64,000 bases of DNA, from the NCBI GenBank assembly GCA_021432635.1, contig MU270059.1, positions 270,003-334,002 on the forward strand, given 5' to 3'. Numbering within the stretch: the stretch's first letter is position 1; each line of letters starts with the position of its first letter. The translations under genes were made by a program, and so were the position numbers. Below the pieces are notes generated by a model. That model did not search any database, was not told where the DNA came from, and was given only the letters and a program-made list of their open reading frames with translations. Source of the stretch: Thozetella sp. PMI_491. Taxonomy: Eukaryota > Ascomycota > Sordariomycetes > Chaetosphaeriales > Chaetosphaeriaceae. Below, in pieces: positions 54,537 through 64,000 of this stretch.

Positions 54537-54868
54537 TTGCAGTGTTCATCTCGATTTGGCAAGGAAACCCCCCCGGGGACATGAAGATAAGCATCGGCTT
54601 AACGGCACGCGTTTATGAGAAAAGTACTGCCTTAGCCACAAATAACATTAGCCGCATTTACTAGTGAGCATGATCTCCACATACTGTGCCTCCTCTTTTC
54701 GCATGAATCTACGGACCTTTCGGATCTATAACCTTTCAGATCTAAACCCGAGCCCCACCCCTAGATCCTGTAGCAATATTTCCATTTATGAGTCGCTCCA
54801 ACCTCCTGGTCATCTTCTTTTGATTACGTTCTTCATCTCTGGCTAACATTGCAAGATTGAAACAATCA

Positions 54869-55593
54869 ATGGAGGCAGCTATCACCCAGGCCGACCGGGC
54901 CGACCTGTCAGCCTTGGCGAAAGTAAACCAGGCGGCATTTATGCCGGAGACTCTCTCGCAGATTGCCTTCAAGAAATGGCCAAATGAGGAGCATATGACT
55001 GAGTTCTTCCAATTGCGCATTAGCCAACGCTTCAATCACCCGCCATCCAAGATCTTTAAAGCTGCCAATCCGATCTCGGGGGAAATATACGGTTTCACAT
55101 GCTGGACCCTAGAAGATGGCGACAATCTGGAGGAAGGTCGCTCGGAGCAGACAATTGAAGCCATGCGGAAAGTGGCTGAGTTCATGAATCTCGAATACAT
55201 CACGGCTCTTGAGGAAGAGCTGAAAGACTCCAAATGCGTTGTCCTCGGCAAAAAGCACTACTGTACGCAAAATCACCCCCTGTGACTCAGCACTATGGAT
55301 GGTATTTTGATGATTCTCTGATAGATCTCTCATCCTTAGTCGTCGATCCTGCCTATCAAGGCCAGGGAATCGGTAGCCAGCTAATACGGCACTGTCTCCC
55401 TATCGCCGATGAGGCTGGGCTGCCCACCTGGGTCAACTCGCTGCCTAGCTCCCATGGAGTCTTCCTGAAGAATGGATTCTTGGACCATAAGCACTATGAT
55501 ATGGACTTCAACAAGTTGGACAACAATAGACTTAGGGGATTTGGGATCTACCGCTCGTATCTCATGGTGCGGGAGCACCCTCAAAAAGGGTGA
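54869..55593 (+). CDS. GNAT-family N-acetyltransferase
   Basis: Acetyl-CoA-dependent acyltransferase. Exon 1 gives MEAAITQADRADLSALAKVN, FKAANPISGEIYGFTCWTLE and a helix MNLEYITALEEELKDSK. Exon 2 gives LSSLVVDPAYQGQGIGSQLI, the GNAT acetyl-CoA loop (Q-x-x-G-x-G), and a C-terminal SSHGVFLKNGFLDHKHYDMD. The two frames differ by one; a 53-bp intron at 55238-55290 (weak GTTGTC donor, TGTGACTCAG acceptor) joins DSKC to HYGWYFDDSL in phase, otherwise it is a frameshift. An ATG at 54857 is an alternative start. Fungal proteins like this are often annotated as Puromycin/GNAT acetyltransferases of unknown substrate. Confidence 0.75.
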
Positions 55594-56378
55594 ATACAAG
55601 GTTCGATGAGCGCTATCGTGTGATATTAGTCGATTCTGACCTGTAGATATGTTCGTGAAACGAGTTCTTAAGGAAAACAGAGTATCCTTACTATTAGTTA
55701 ATAAAGCATAGATTGACAGGTTGTGTTTTCTAGTGCTGCACCTAATCTGTCCTCAACCCGAGTGAAACACCTATCTGTGTCGATATCCCCCCGCTTCCGT
55801 CAGCGAGCTTTATCTCAAGAACCACATGCGGGCTTAGCGGATCAGGACAAGCAGCCGTACCTTCCTCTAAAAAGCAGACTTTCTCTCAATATCTTTCTCT
55901 CGACATGGTATCCGTTTTGCAAAATTCTAGTCCAACATACATAGTCCAGGTAGCTTGGGAAAGCCGATCAGGAACTACCTGGCAGAAGCTAGTTGAGACG
56001 AAGTCAAGCACATAGATGGCGATTACGCAAGGTGTGGGTAAAATTTAGTATACATATGGGTATAGAGACGAGTGATCCCTTGAGTGTAGTATAAAGGTAT
56101 TTCCGGCTAATCCACTAAGCTTGCAGCTTCATCAACTAGGCTCGAACTCTACTCGTGTTGGAAAAGCCCTCTTTCTGGGTAGATCGTTCTGACCACGTCA
56201 GATGCCGCAAGATCACCGAAGCCATGGGGCTCGCGTGTGTTTCACATCAAACCTGGTATTGCTTGCCCACACATGAGAATGGGGGCGAATACAACCCTAA
56301 TAGAGCCCAGGCATTTGTACACTAGGACAGGTATAACATTGCAACATGAATAAACTATACCTGCGTGTCTCTTGGCAT
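55594..56378. other. Intergenic, no gene recognised
   Basis: About 780 bp between the GNAT gene and the 3' end of the hydroxyacid oxidase. Frames are short; no domains or repeats seen. Confidence 0.45.
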
Positions 56379-57764
56379 TTATAGTTTACTGGTGGACGTC
56401 GTAGTCACTGGCATTAACAGTTGAGGCCCCAGCTCCTCTAACGCCGAACACCCCGCCAATGCCATACAGGCTTCAAACTCCTGCTGAATGAGCCGCAGTG
56501 CCAGACGTAGACCTCTTTCGCCGTCGTAAGAAATCGCCCACAGCGCTGGCCGCCCTATCCAAACCACGTCCGCCCCGAGGCATAAAGCCTTGAAGAGGTC
56601 TGAGCCTCGCCTAATACCTCCGTCAAAATGCTGTTTCAAGTCAGCTAGCGGCGCATCATATTTGGGAATGGTTGCTTGGCGTACAATTGGTATTCTCCTT
56701 TTCACGACCTTGGCGATGCGCGGGAGCATGTCGAGGGTGGGTGGTGCATAATCGAGCTGCCGACCGCCGTGGTTCGAAATAAATATTCCATCCGCACCGT
56801 GCTGTACTGCCAGCAATGCATCTTCTTCCGTGAGAATTCCCTTGAGCCATATCGGTAGCTTGGTTATGCTCTTGAGATACGCGATGGAATCCCACGTCAA
56901 GGTTGGATCTGCCCCTCATCAGCAGCCATAAAATGTCGGCAACGTCAGTACTATCATGGTGTCTTTTGGTACTAACCGTTTTTATTTGGTGGAGGATTGC
57001 TCGAGGATGCGCCGGTGGGCAGGGTCACTCCTTGGCCTCCTGCAGGCCATGTCTGATCTCCATTAGTGCGGTGCTCCGAACCCGTCTTTACTCCAAGCGA
57101 GTCCGGAAAATTCGCCATCTTAAGGTGCGGTGGTGGTCTGAAGGCATTCCGGAGCTCAGACAGTCTGCGCCCGAAGTAAGGTGTGTCAACAGTGAGCACG
57201 ATGGCCTTGTATCCAACCTCTTCAGTAATACCCGTCAGCCATCAAACCAGTTATGACTTGAACGTCTATTTGGACACGATTACCTTCTGCTCGGCGGATG
57301 AGATGCTCGCTGGTAGATCGATTCTCGAATAAGTATAGCTGAAGGACGCACTCAGAAGGTCCTTCTAGTCCCGCGTTCTTTCTTGATGCATCTGCCTCTC
57401 TTTTAACGTCTTCTAGAGAAGTGGTGCTAAAGCTGCTCAGGCCCATGATGGTTCCAAACGTTCCGCACGCTCTTGCTGTTGCCTCTTCTCCGTCAGGATG
57501 CGCCATTTTCTGCATGGCTGCGGGGGCAACACATAATGGAAGTGGTATTGTGTTGTCGAAGACTTTCGTTTCAGTGCTCAGCCTGCTGACATCGCGAAGC
57601 ACCCTCGGCCGAATCCAGTATTGGGCATAAGCATCGCGATTTCCTCGCAGGGTAATACCATCCATGGCTCCTCCATTATAGTAGTCTCGGACCATCTTCG
57701 GCAGATGGTTCGAGGCGTACGCCTCGAGGTCATCGATTGAGAAAATATCTGGCTTGGCTGCCAT
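56379..57764 (-). CDS. FMN-dependent 2-hydroxyacid oxidase/dehydrogenase (glycolate/lactate/mandelate type)
   Basis: TIM-barrel flavoenzyme that oxidises an L-2-hydroxyacid to the 2-oxoacid. Motifs: DIFSIDDLEAYASNHLPKMV, DYYNGGAMDGITLRGN, RPRVLRDVSRLSTETKVFD, PLCVAPAAMQKMAHPDGE, LQLYLFENRS, YKAIVLTVDTPYFGRRLSEL, then the catalytic His-containing FISNHGGRQLDYAPPT and HFDGGIRRGSDLFKALCLGA. Introns: 57220-57283 (joining AEE to VGYKAIV), 56909-56976 (joining NKND to PTLTWDS) and 56631-56684 (54 bp, 3n, joining RRIPI to HFDGG; unspliced it would add 18 residues at the core of the fold). Start 57764 is the first Met before the flavin domain. About 380 residues, full length. Which hydroxyacid is used is not readable; the ThDP decarboxylase and aldehyde dehydrogenase next door point to an aromatic one such as mandelate. 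Confidence 0.88.
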
Positions 57765-58451
57765 CTTTGCTGCTAGCTTGAAAAAAAAATGGTAATCAAT
57801 AATGCACTCAGAAGTCGAGTGCATCGCAGGAACATCAAATGTAGGAGCACTCGCAGATGATGGTAAACAGCCCAGGCTTGCAAGAATACGGAACCTCCTA
57901 CTAGAACCTTTGACAATGGCTTGGACCCCAACCAAAGGTCAGCTCGATGAGGTGAGCACTACCTGTAGATTAGATTGCCTCTATAATGACGCTAGCAGAT
58001 CCGAGTCAAACGATTTCCTGGGGCAACCCCCAGCCGAGGCACACCTTGGATCCATGCTTCCGAGGTTGCTTGAAACCGGAGCCCCGCAACCCACTTTTAG
58101 TCCGCGTCAACAAGATCCGGATCTATCTCCAGTGCCTCCGTTGCCTTCTCATTTGGATTATCTCAGGCGGTAGAGGATTTCTAGGTGATGGCCTCAGCGG
58201 CACGCTGCAAGTGCTCTTATCTGTAATAGGCTACACCTAGAACCGGCCATATTTGTTGCGCGGGGAGGAAGATCCTGGAGCTTTAGAGTGAGGCTAGCTA
58301 CTCATACCAAAACCAGATTACCTACGTAGTAAGTCTACTGCGTCTCGGAGCTTCTCAGGCATAGTGTATTGATTACCGGCATTCGCTCGCGCTTCACCTA
58401 GGTCACTCTCAAGAAACACCTTCATTATACTAGTTGAGTTCAATGGTACAG
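57765..58451. other. Intergenic between tandem minus-strand genes
   Basis: 690 bp containing the upstream region of the hydroxyacid oxidase and the 3' region of the ThDP enzyme. A plus-strand frame over 57802-58173 has no domain and is taken as chance. Confidence 0.45.
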
Positions 58452-60359
58452 TTAAATAGTATCAAGCACAACCTCGATGAGGGCACTTCTGCGTTCTTCC
58501 CTGACAGATTTGAGCGCCTGCTCAATCGCCCCATCCACTTCTTTGCTCTCCCTGACTTGTGTCCACCACGTGTCTCCAGCACCTTCAGCAATTTTACCGA
58601 AGGATGGGCTAGGTGTAATGGATACACCGAATAGGTCACTTAGCTTCTTCTCCTTGGAGCCCGAGGAGTTCTCCTGCTGGACGAGCGTCGAAACCTCGGG
58701 GTGAATCCTCAGACAGGCGTTTTTCGGGCTAGCCCACCCGCCGTTATTCCAGATGATGGTTAAGAATGGTGTTTCGTACTTCTTTGCCATCCAATAAGCG
58801 CAGCTAGGTACGCCGAAGAGCCACACACCATCACCCGTGAAAGCTGTTATTAGCCTCTCCGCGCCGTCTTTGTCACGTTCTTTCAATGCTAGCGATGCCC
58901 CGATTGCTGCACCGGAGTACCAACCTAGAGCACCTCCTCCGCTACCTATTAGAGACAGTGGCTGCTCGTGGTGGAGATGATCTGCGACATTTCCCAGATT
59001 GGTCGTGCTTTCGTTGAGTCCCACGACGCGGAGACCATGGGTGGCCTCGCGAAAGCGGGCCATGAAGAAGGGAACCGTCATCTTGCCCTCCGCAGGTGTA
59101 GCTTCGAGAGAGACGAGTCTTTCTCTTCTCTTCTCGAAGCGTTCCTGAAGATGGGAGGTTCTCGAGGAGATGATGGCGTATACCTTGTCTGACTTGAAGG
59201 ATACATCATTCTTGATCGCGTCAGAGAGTTGCCCAAGGGCAACGGCCGAATCAACCTTCCATCGCTTTTCACAAGGCAGTGACCACAGAGTTGTCTGAGT
59301 GCTTTCTTTCAAGGGGTCGTTGTCGAGATGGAATATACGTGCGGTCGTGCTCGGGTTTGATTGAGCCCCGATCCATGGGACGTCCGAGTCGATGACGAGA
59401 ACAACGTCTGCTTCTGCCAGAGCCGGTAGCTGGCCTCCGCCATTCCATTGATGGCCCTGGTGCAAAAATGAGGTTGTCGGGAAGTTGTTGTAGATTGGAG
59501 CATTCTCATGCACTGGAATGGCAAGCAGCTCTGCTAGAGCCTTGAGAGCCTGGAACCCTTCGGGGGACCGCCCGCAATAGCTTGTCACGATCAGAGGTCG
59601 TTCCGCTTCGAGCAATGCTGCAGATAGGATCTTCACAGAGGATGGTAGTAGCCCGACCGGTTCTATGACAGTATTGCGGGAAGGAGATTGGGAAGGCTTC
59701 GCTCCATCGCCAATAGTCGGCGCTACTATAGTTTCCTCGAGTGCTTCTCGACTCGCGACCAAATACGTAGGTCCTTGGGGCGATGACATGGCAAACTGCA
59801 CGGCCCTTAGGACAATTTGAATCGCATTGTGAGGCCGTCGTATTTCGTGCTCGTATCGCATGTATTGTCGGACAATGGCTCTCTGGTCCGGTACGTCCTG
59901 GATCCAGTGTATGTACCTGGCATATGCTGTTAGCATCTGCTCATATCACCTTGTCTAGGGGAGATTCACTCACTCGTTCCGACTACCCATCAGCTCTCCT
60001 TCCATCGTGACTGGCACAGTGCCGGCTAGTATCATGACTGGTATCCTGCCTTTGCTAACATTGTGAATTGCTCCCGCCAAGCCCTGGGTGCCGCATTCAA
60101 CATGCACCAATACAGCAGCTGGCTTCCCGGTGACCTGGGCGAAACCTGACGCAGCCGAAAGAGCGTTCATCTCATTGGGCGAGGTGAATATCTTTAGTTT
60201 CTGGTGGACTTTGCTGGCGAAGGCTGAGAGAAATGCCGGGTGATCTGACCCAAGATTGACAAAGAGATGGGTAATTCCGGCCGACTCCAGGGCATGGAGG
60301 ATGGCTGAAGCGCCGGTCATGACGGCATCTATGCCATTGTGTGCTGTCGAGACACCCAT
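58452..60359 (-). CDS. ThDP-dependent 2-oxoacid decarboxylase, benzoylformate-decarboxylase-like
   Basis: Thiamine-diphosphate enzyme of the BFD/acetolactate-synthase superfamily. N-terminal PYR domain: HLFVNLGSDHPAFLSAF, the ThDP-activating Glu in FTSPNEMNALSAASGF, and a His in AVLVHVECGTQGLAGAI at the position of BFD's catalytic His70 (a residue acetolactate synthases lack). Middle domain: RPLIVTSYCGRSPEGFQALK and PVHENAPIYNNFP. C-terminal PP domain: metal/diphosphate motif AFTGDGVWLFG followed by IIWNNGGW. One intron (59917-59973) joins GSRNE to YIHWIQDVPDQ. About 617 residues, somewhat longer than bacterial BFD (near 530). Start 60359 is the Met before GVSTAHNG; an upstream in-frame Met at 60431 is possible. 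It shares a 520-bp divergent promoter region with the aldehyde dehydrogenase, supporting the role 2-oxoacid to aldehyde plus CO2. Acetolactate-synthase-like or 2-hydroxyacyl-CoA-lyase activity is the alternative. Confidence 0.82.
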
Positions 60360-60877
60360 CTTGAGCTCCTCAGCAGAAATGTAGATAATTCGATAACAAG
60401 AAGGATCTGAGAATAGGTATAACTCCAACAATTACACAAAAGTCTCTATTTTTCTTTGTCGGGATCATCGCTTTTTGCTCCTCGACGAGGATGTGGGGGA
60501 AGGGCTAGTTACGGCATCATGAATGCGGGCCTTCTCCAAGTGGGGATAACCTGCTCCAAGAAATTGGAGAAATCTGGGGCTCGGCTAGAGCATTGAGTGG
60601 GTATGCGGAGTCGTGGATCCGGCCATCCATCCGAGCATCACCAGTCCCCTCTTCCGGGTAAACATGGTTCCTGGGGATGCATTGCGTTGCGGGGGAGGCT
60701 GTGGAGAGCTAGATGGTACTGTCTGTCTAAACAAGGCTATCGACATATCATCCATACCGATGAGCGTCATCGGTGCCAAGCAGTACTGAGGTTAATACCT
60801 GACCGTTGGACTGACGACCAGCGAGCGCACTCACAGACGACCCAGGAACTTTCTGAGACGTTGAAGAGTTTAGCAAA
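60360..60877. promoter_or_regulatory. Divergent promoter, ThDP decarboxylase and aldehyde dehydrogenase
   Basis: About 520 bp separate the two start codons on opposite strands. It is GC-mixed with several CGG/CCG triplets that could suit zinc-cluster regulators, but no spaced pair was proven. It probably coordinates the two genes. Confidence 0.5.
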
Positions 60878-62457
60878 ATGGCTATCGATACTGGAGCTGC
60901 TCAAAATGGGCATACATCAACACTTTCGGACCCTCAAGAGCTCTTCATCGGGGGCTCATATCGGCCGGCCGCCGAGAATGCCACCTTCGCGGTCGTGAAC
61001 CCCATGACGGGAAAAACCATTTACGACTGCGCCTCGGCTTCTGTTGGGGACTATGAAGCAGCTATCGAAAATGCGCATGAGGCATTCTCGTCGTGGAAGA
61101 AGACGCCACCGTCTAAACGCCGCCTTATTTTCCTCAAAGCCGCCGATATTCTGGAAACGTATCTCACGCAGGATGCGCCGGAAATTCTCTCCTCTGAGGT
61201 TTCTGCAACTCAAGCTTGGATCAAAGTCAACATCCTCGCCACTGCCGGCATCCTGCGTGAGACCGCTGGTCTAGTAACGCACATCAAGGGCGAAATTGTC
61301 CCGGCAGATCGACCAGGTACTACTATCCTCATAGAGCGAGAGGCCGTGGGCGTAGTCTTTGCCATAAGTCCATGGAATGCGCCGGTACGTCATTTTACCC
61401 GCTTTCGGTGCATCTAAGAGGTATGAATCTGATGGTTGAATGATAGGTCAACCTTACAGCTCGTGCTATTGCGACGCCACTGATATGCGGAAACTCGGTG
61501 GTTCTGAAGCCTTCGGAGTTCAGTCCTAAGTGCCAGCATCTAGTCGTCCGAGCTCTGACGGCGGCTGGCCTCCCGGCTGGGTCCCTAAACTTCCTACCCA
61601 CTGCTCCTGCGAACGCTGCGACTGTCACCGAGTTCGCGGTAAAGCACCCCAAGGTCCGGCGAGTGAACTTTACCGGCAGCGACCGTGTGGGCAAGATCAT
61701 CGCAGGTTGGGCAGCTGAGTGCCTCAAGCAGTGCGTGTTGGAGCTTGGAGGAAAGGCACCGGCCATTGTTTTAGAGGACGCAAATATTGAGGATGCGGTG
61801 GAAGCGGTTGTATTTGGCGGCTTATCGAACGCCGGTCAGATTTGCATGTCGACCGAGCGAGTACTGCTGCATAACTCCATCGCCGAGGAGTTCAAGGCCA
61901 AACTAATCGACCGCGTCAAGGGGCTCAAAGTCGGTAATCATGAAGAAGAGGACGTCTCCATCTCGGGGCTATACACACCTGCTTCGGCTCCGCGAGTCCT
62001 TGGTCTTGTCAAGGACGCCATCGCCCAGGGTGCAACGATGCTGTGCGGAGATCTGAGGACAGCCGGGCCTAACAACACAATCCTCGCACCCCATATCCTG
62101 GAAGGGGTCACGACTCAGATGGACGTGTTCCACAAGGAGAGCTTTGGACCGATCCTGTGTCTTACTCAGTTCTCTATGGACCAACAGGCCATTGCGCTCG
62201 CGAACAATAGTGAATTTTCGCTCTGCGCGAGCGTCTTTTCACGAGATGTTATGCGAGCTTTGGATGTTGCCCGGGAAGTTCGAGCTGGTAGCTGCCACAT
62301 CAACGGGCCCACGGTGTACATCGAAGCCACGCTTCCAAACGGAGGCACCGGGGGCGCCAGCGGCTATGGGCGCTTTGGAGGTATGGCTGGTGTCGAAGAA
62401 TTCACAGAACGCAAGATTCTCAGCCTGGCCAAGCCGGGGCAGAAGTATATGTTTTGA
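60878..62457 (+). CDS. NAD(P)-dependent aldehyde dehydrogenase
   Basis: Class 1/2-type ALDH that oxidises an aldehyde to the acid. Order: ELFIGGSYRPAAENATFAVV with NPMTG, GVVFAISPWNAP (cofactor entrance), GNSVVLKPSEFSPKCQ, FTGSDRVGKII, the general base Glu in LELGGKAPAIVLEDANIE, the nucleophile Cys in NAGQICMSTERV, FHKESFGPILCL and GGTGGASGYGRFGGM with EFTERK. One intron, 61385-61446, joins PWNAP to VNLTARAI in phase 0. About 505 residues, a little long at the N-terminus but complete. It resembles the benzaldehyde/salicylaldehyde/vanillin dehydrogenase group in layout; substrate is inferred from neighbours. Divergent from the ThDP gene and convergent (82 bp) with the hydrolase. Confidence 0.9.
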
Positions 62458-62539
62458 TATCTCTAGCTTCCGTATTTCATAACTACCAGTGTACGTATTA
62501 TTACTACTCAAAGTTTGAAGAGAGAAATGGTACTACAAT

Positions 62540-63385
62540 CTAGCAGAAACTCTCGAAGCCGTCGATGTAGCATACGTGACCGGCGCTAGGGACCACCCGG
62601 AGCGAGATATTCTGGTTCTTTCCGACAGCCCGGAAACCTGCTTCGATGCACTTCCTCATGACCTCCATAGTCTGCGGGAGATTTGCATCGTTCTCGCCGA
62701 CAATGAGAAGTGCATCATCCACCGAGGCTCCGACCTTTATGAATAGAGGCCGAAGGTCAAAGCTTATTGATTTTAGAGCGGCGCAGCATGTCTCAAACCC
62801 ATCCACAGTCGTACTTCCCATAAGGGTTCTCATCCGAGAAGTCTCGTCTGGGTTAGCTAGCATCCACTCCTCTCCGAACCATCGATTCAGGGTACCCTCG
62901 ATTAGCTTCGTCATGGCACCATCCTTCCTAGCGGCTTCTACGCGGGGACCAAAAACGTCGACGCCATCCTTGTCATTGACGTAAGAACAAGAGATGGTGT
63001 CACAAACAACGAGTCTCGAGATTATGGCGGGATATTTGGTGGCGAAGACGATTCCCGTAGCAGCCCCCATCGAGACACCAATCCACCCGTGGACCTTTTT
63101 GAGTCCCAAAGAGTTGATGAGAAAGAGGACATCATCTGCGATCGACTCGAACGAAGTGCTGGACAGGTCTGTAGGTGAGCCGGAACCTCCATGACCTGGC
63201 TGATTGAAGCGAAGAACTCGAAGCCCGGCGCCGTGAAGGACTGGCACGATCTTGTCCCACGATGTTGCATCGGCACACAGTGAATTCGCAAGAATCACAA
63301 CTGGTCTGTTCAAAGGTACATCTGTTGAAAGAGAGTATGACATGAGTCTGCCGTCAGGCAGGATAATGGTCTGAAATATCACCAT
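62540..63385 (-). CDS. Alpha/beta-hydrolase, 3-oxoadipate-enol-lactonase-like
   Basis: Serine hydrolase of the alpha/beta fold. VVILANSLCADATSWDKIVP and LRVLRFNQPGHGGSGSPTDL are the usual oxyanion region and the GHG loop; nucleophile Ser is in GWIGVSMGAATGIVFA (G-x-S-x-G); the Asp is in ALLIVGENDANLP and the His in SAGHVCYIDG. The order and wording match PcaD-type enol-lactonases of the beta-ketoadipate route. The start at 63385 (MVIFQTIILPDG) fits the domain; the frame remains open to 63676 with 97 more residues including a hydrophobic segment and an Arg/Pro-rich part, so a targeting extension is possible. Length about 281 residues. It could act on a lactone or ester in the same catabolic set, but an unrelated esterase is possible. 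Confidence 0.75.
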   Translation of the reverse strand: MVIFQTIILPDGRLMSYSLSTDVPLNRPVVILANSLCADATSWDKIVPVLHGAGLRVLRFNQPGHGGSGSPTDLSSTSFESIADDVLFLINSLGLKKVHGWIGVSMGAATGIVFATKYPAIISRLVVCDTISCSYVNDKDGVDVFGPRVEAARKDGAMTKLIEGTLNRWFGEEWMLANPDETSRMRTLMGSTTVDGFETCCAALKSISFDLRPLFIKVGASVDDALLIVGENDANLPQTMEVMRKCIEAGFRAVGKNQNISLRVVPSAGHVCYIDGFESFC

Positions 63386-63676
63386 CGTGGGTGTCAATGT
63401 GCTGTATGAGACTTGATGTGGGCGAAGAATTGGAGGAATGGAAGTAAAGAAACAAGGCCGAGATTGTCTAGGCGCAGCATGAACGAGGACCTGCGCTATC
63501 GATACCCTGGGTACACGACTTCGAAGTTTGCGGAGCATTGGGGTAATGAGAGACCACACTGTCAACCCCACTTCCCCGATGAACGCTAAGGTCACGACAA
63601 TCCTAGCTTCTGATGCTGTGCTTGGTATTTGTTGTGATGCTTGGTTCCGGCTGGTCCAGGATCCAGGCAGTGTCAA

Positions 63677-64000
63677 CGGCTAGACTCGCCCAGACTGGAA
63701 GCACACTTCATAGAAAAGCAGCCACGCGGAAAATCGTAGCTCAGGAACCTAAGTCCATCTTGTTTCGTAGGCACAATACAGTGGATCTGGGCAACGAACC
63801 ATCGCCGTACTTAGTGGGCCATCTAGCCAAGTTGGCCCCGGACAGCGTCTTGATGCGGGGAGCGAGTGGATCGGGAGACTAAAGTAATAAAGCGCATCCC
63901 CGCTTCGTTTGCAAGGAAGCAAGTTTCCTCGGAGTTTTGGTTTCGAGGGGCACATCGTTTCGGTGCTCCCTTCATTGTTTCCGTCTCGCATCAATTCTTC
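63677..64000. other. Window end, nothing recognised
   Basis: Short frames only. Probably upstream sequence of the hydrolase and of whatever lies beyond the window. Confidence 0.4.

Overview
The window reads as nuclear DNA of a filamentous ascomycete (Pezizomycotina). Genes are broken by short GT-AG introns of about 40-120 bp. The families are typical of this group: Zn2Cys6 and bZIP regulators, a UstYa/DUF3328 protein, a HET-domain relic, a hydrolase/NB-ARC/TPR NLR-like protein, fungal ABCC and MFS transporters. One 7.4 kb AT-rich block is a decayed Helitron whose stop codons look like C-to-T (RIP-type) damage. Exon joins were worked out by eye from splice consensus and family motifs, not by computation.

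Layout. 0.9-23.6 kb is an accessory, metabolism-like block lying between two regulators: Zn2Cys6 factor (+), PLP group II decarboxylase (-), BBE-type FAD oxidase (-), ATP adenylyltransferase-like HIT protein (-), an orphan protein with a Rossmann/SAM-like motif (+), a full ABCC transporter (-), a UstYa-family oxidase (+), a 77-residue secreted peptide with two identical 20-residue cores (-), a DMT transporter (-), a small secreted twin-Cx3C protein (+) and a bZIP factor (-). 25-38 kb holds a secreted GH78-like enzyme, the NLR-like gene (with a 290-N assembly gap in its TPR array), an oxidosqualene-cyclase-like triterpene cyclase with an unusual DCVAE motif, a HET fragment and a membrane-anchored fucose-lectin-like protein. 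38.5-46 kb is the Helitron. 47.2-48.4 kb is a GC-rich phosphoribosyltransferase-like gene that stands out from its surroundings. 49.8-54.2 kb has a sugar transporter with an in-frame TAG and an intact DHA2-type MFS exporter. 54.9-63.4 kb holds a GNAT protein followed by a catabolic set: FMN 2-hydroxyacid oxidase, benzoylformate-decarboxylase-like ThDP enzyme, aldehyde dehydrogenase and a 3-oxoadipate-enol-lactonase-like hydrolase.

How the genes may work together. The two most interesting units are (i) the UstYa oxidase, tandem-repeat secreted peptide and ABC exporter, with the bZIP nearby, which resembles a fungal ribosomal-peptide (dikaritin-like) locus but lacks dibasic Kex2 sites and Tyr in the core; and (ii) the last 8 kb, whose enzymes could run a mandelate-like route: 2-hydroxyacid to 2-oxoacid to aldehyde to acid. 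Both assignments are inferences from gene content.
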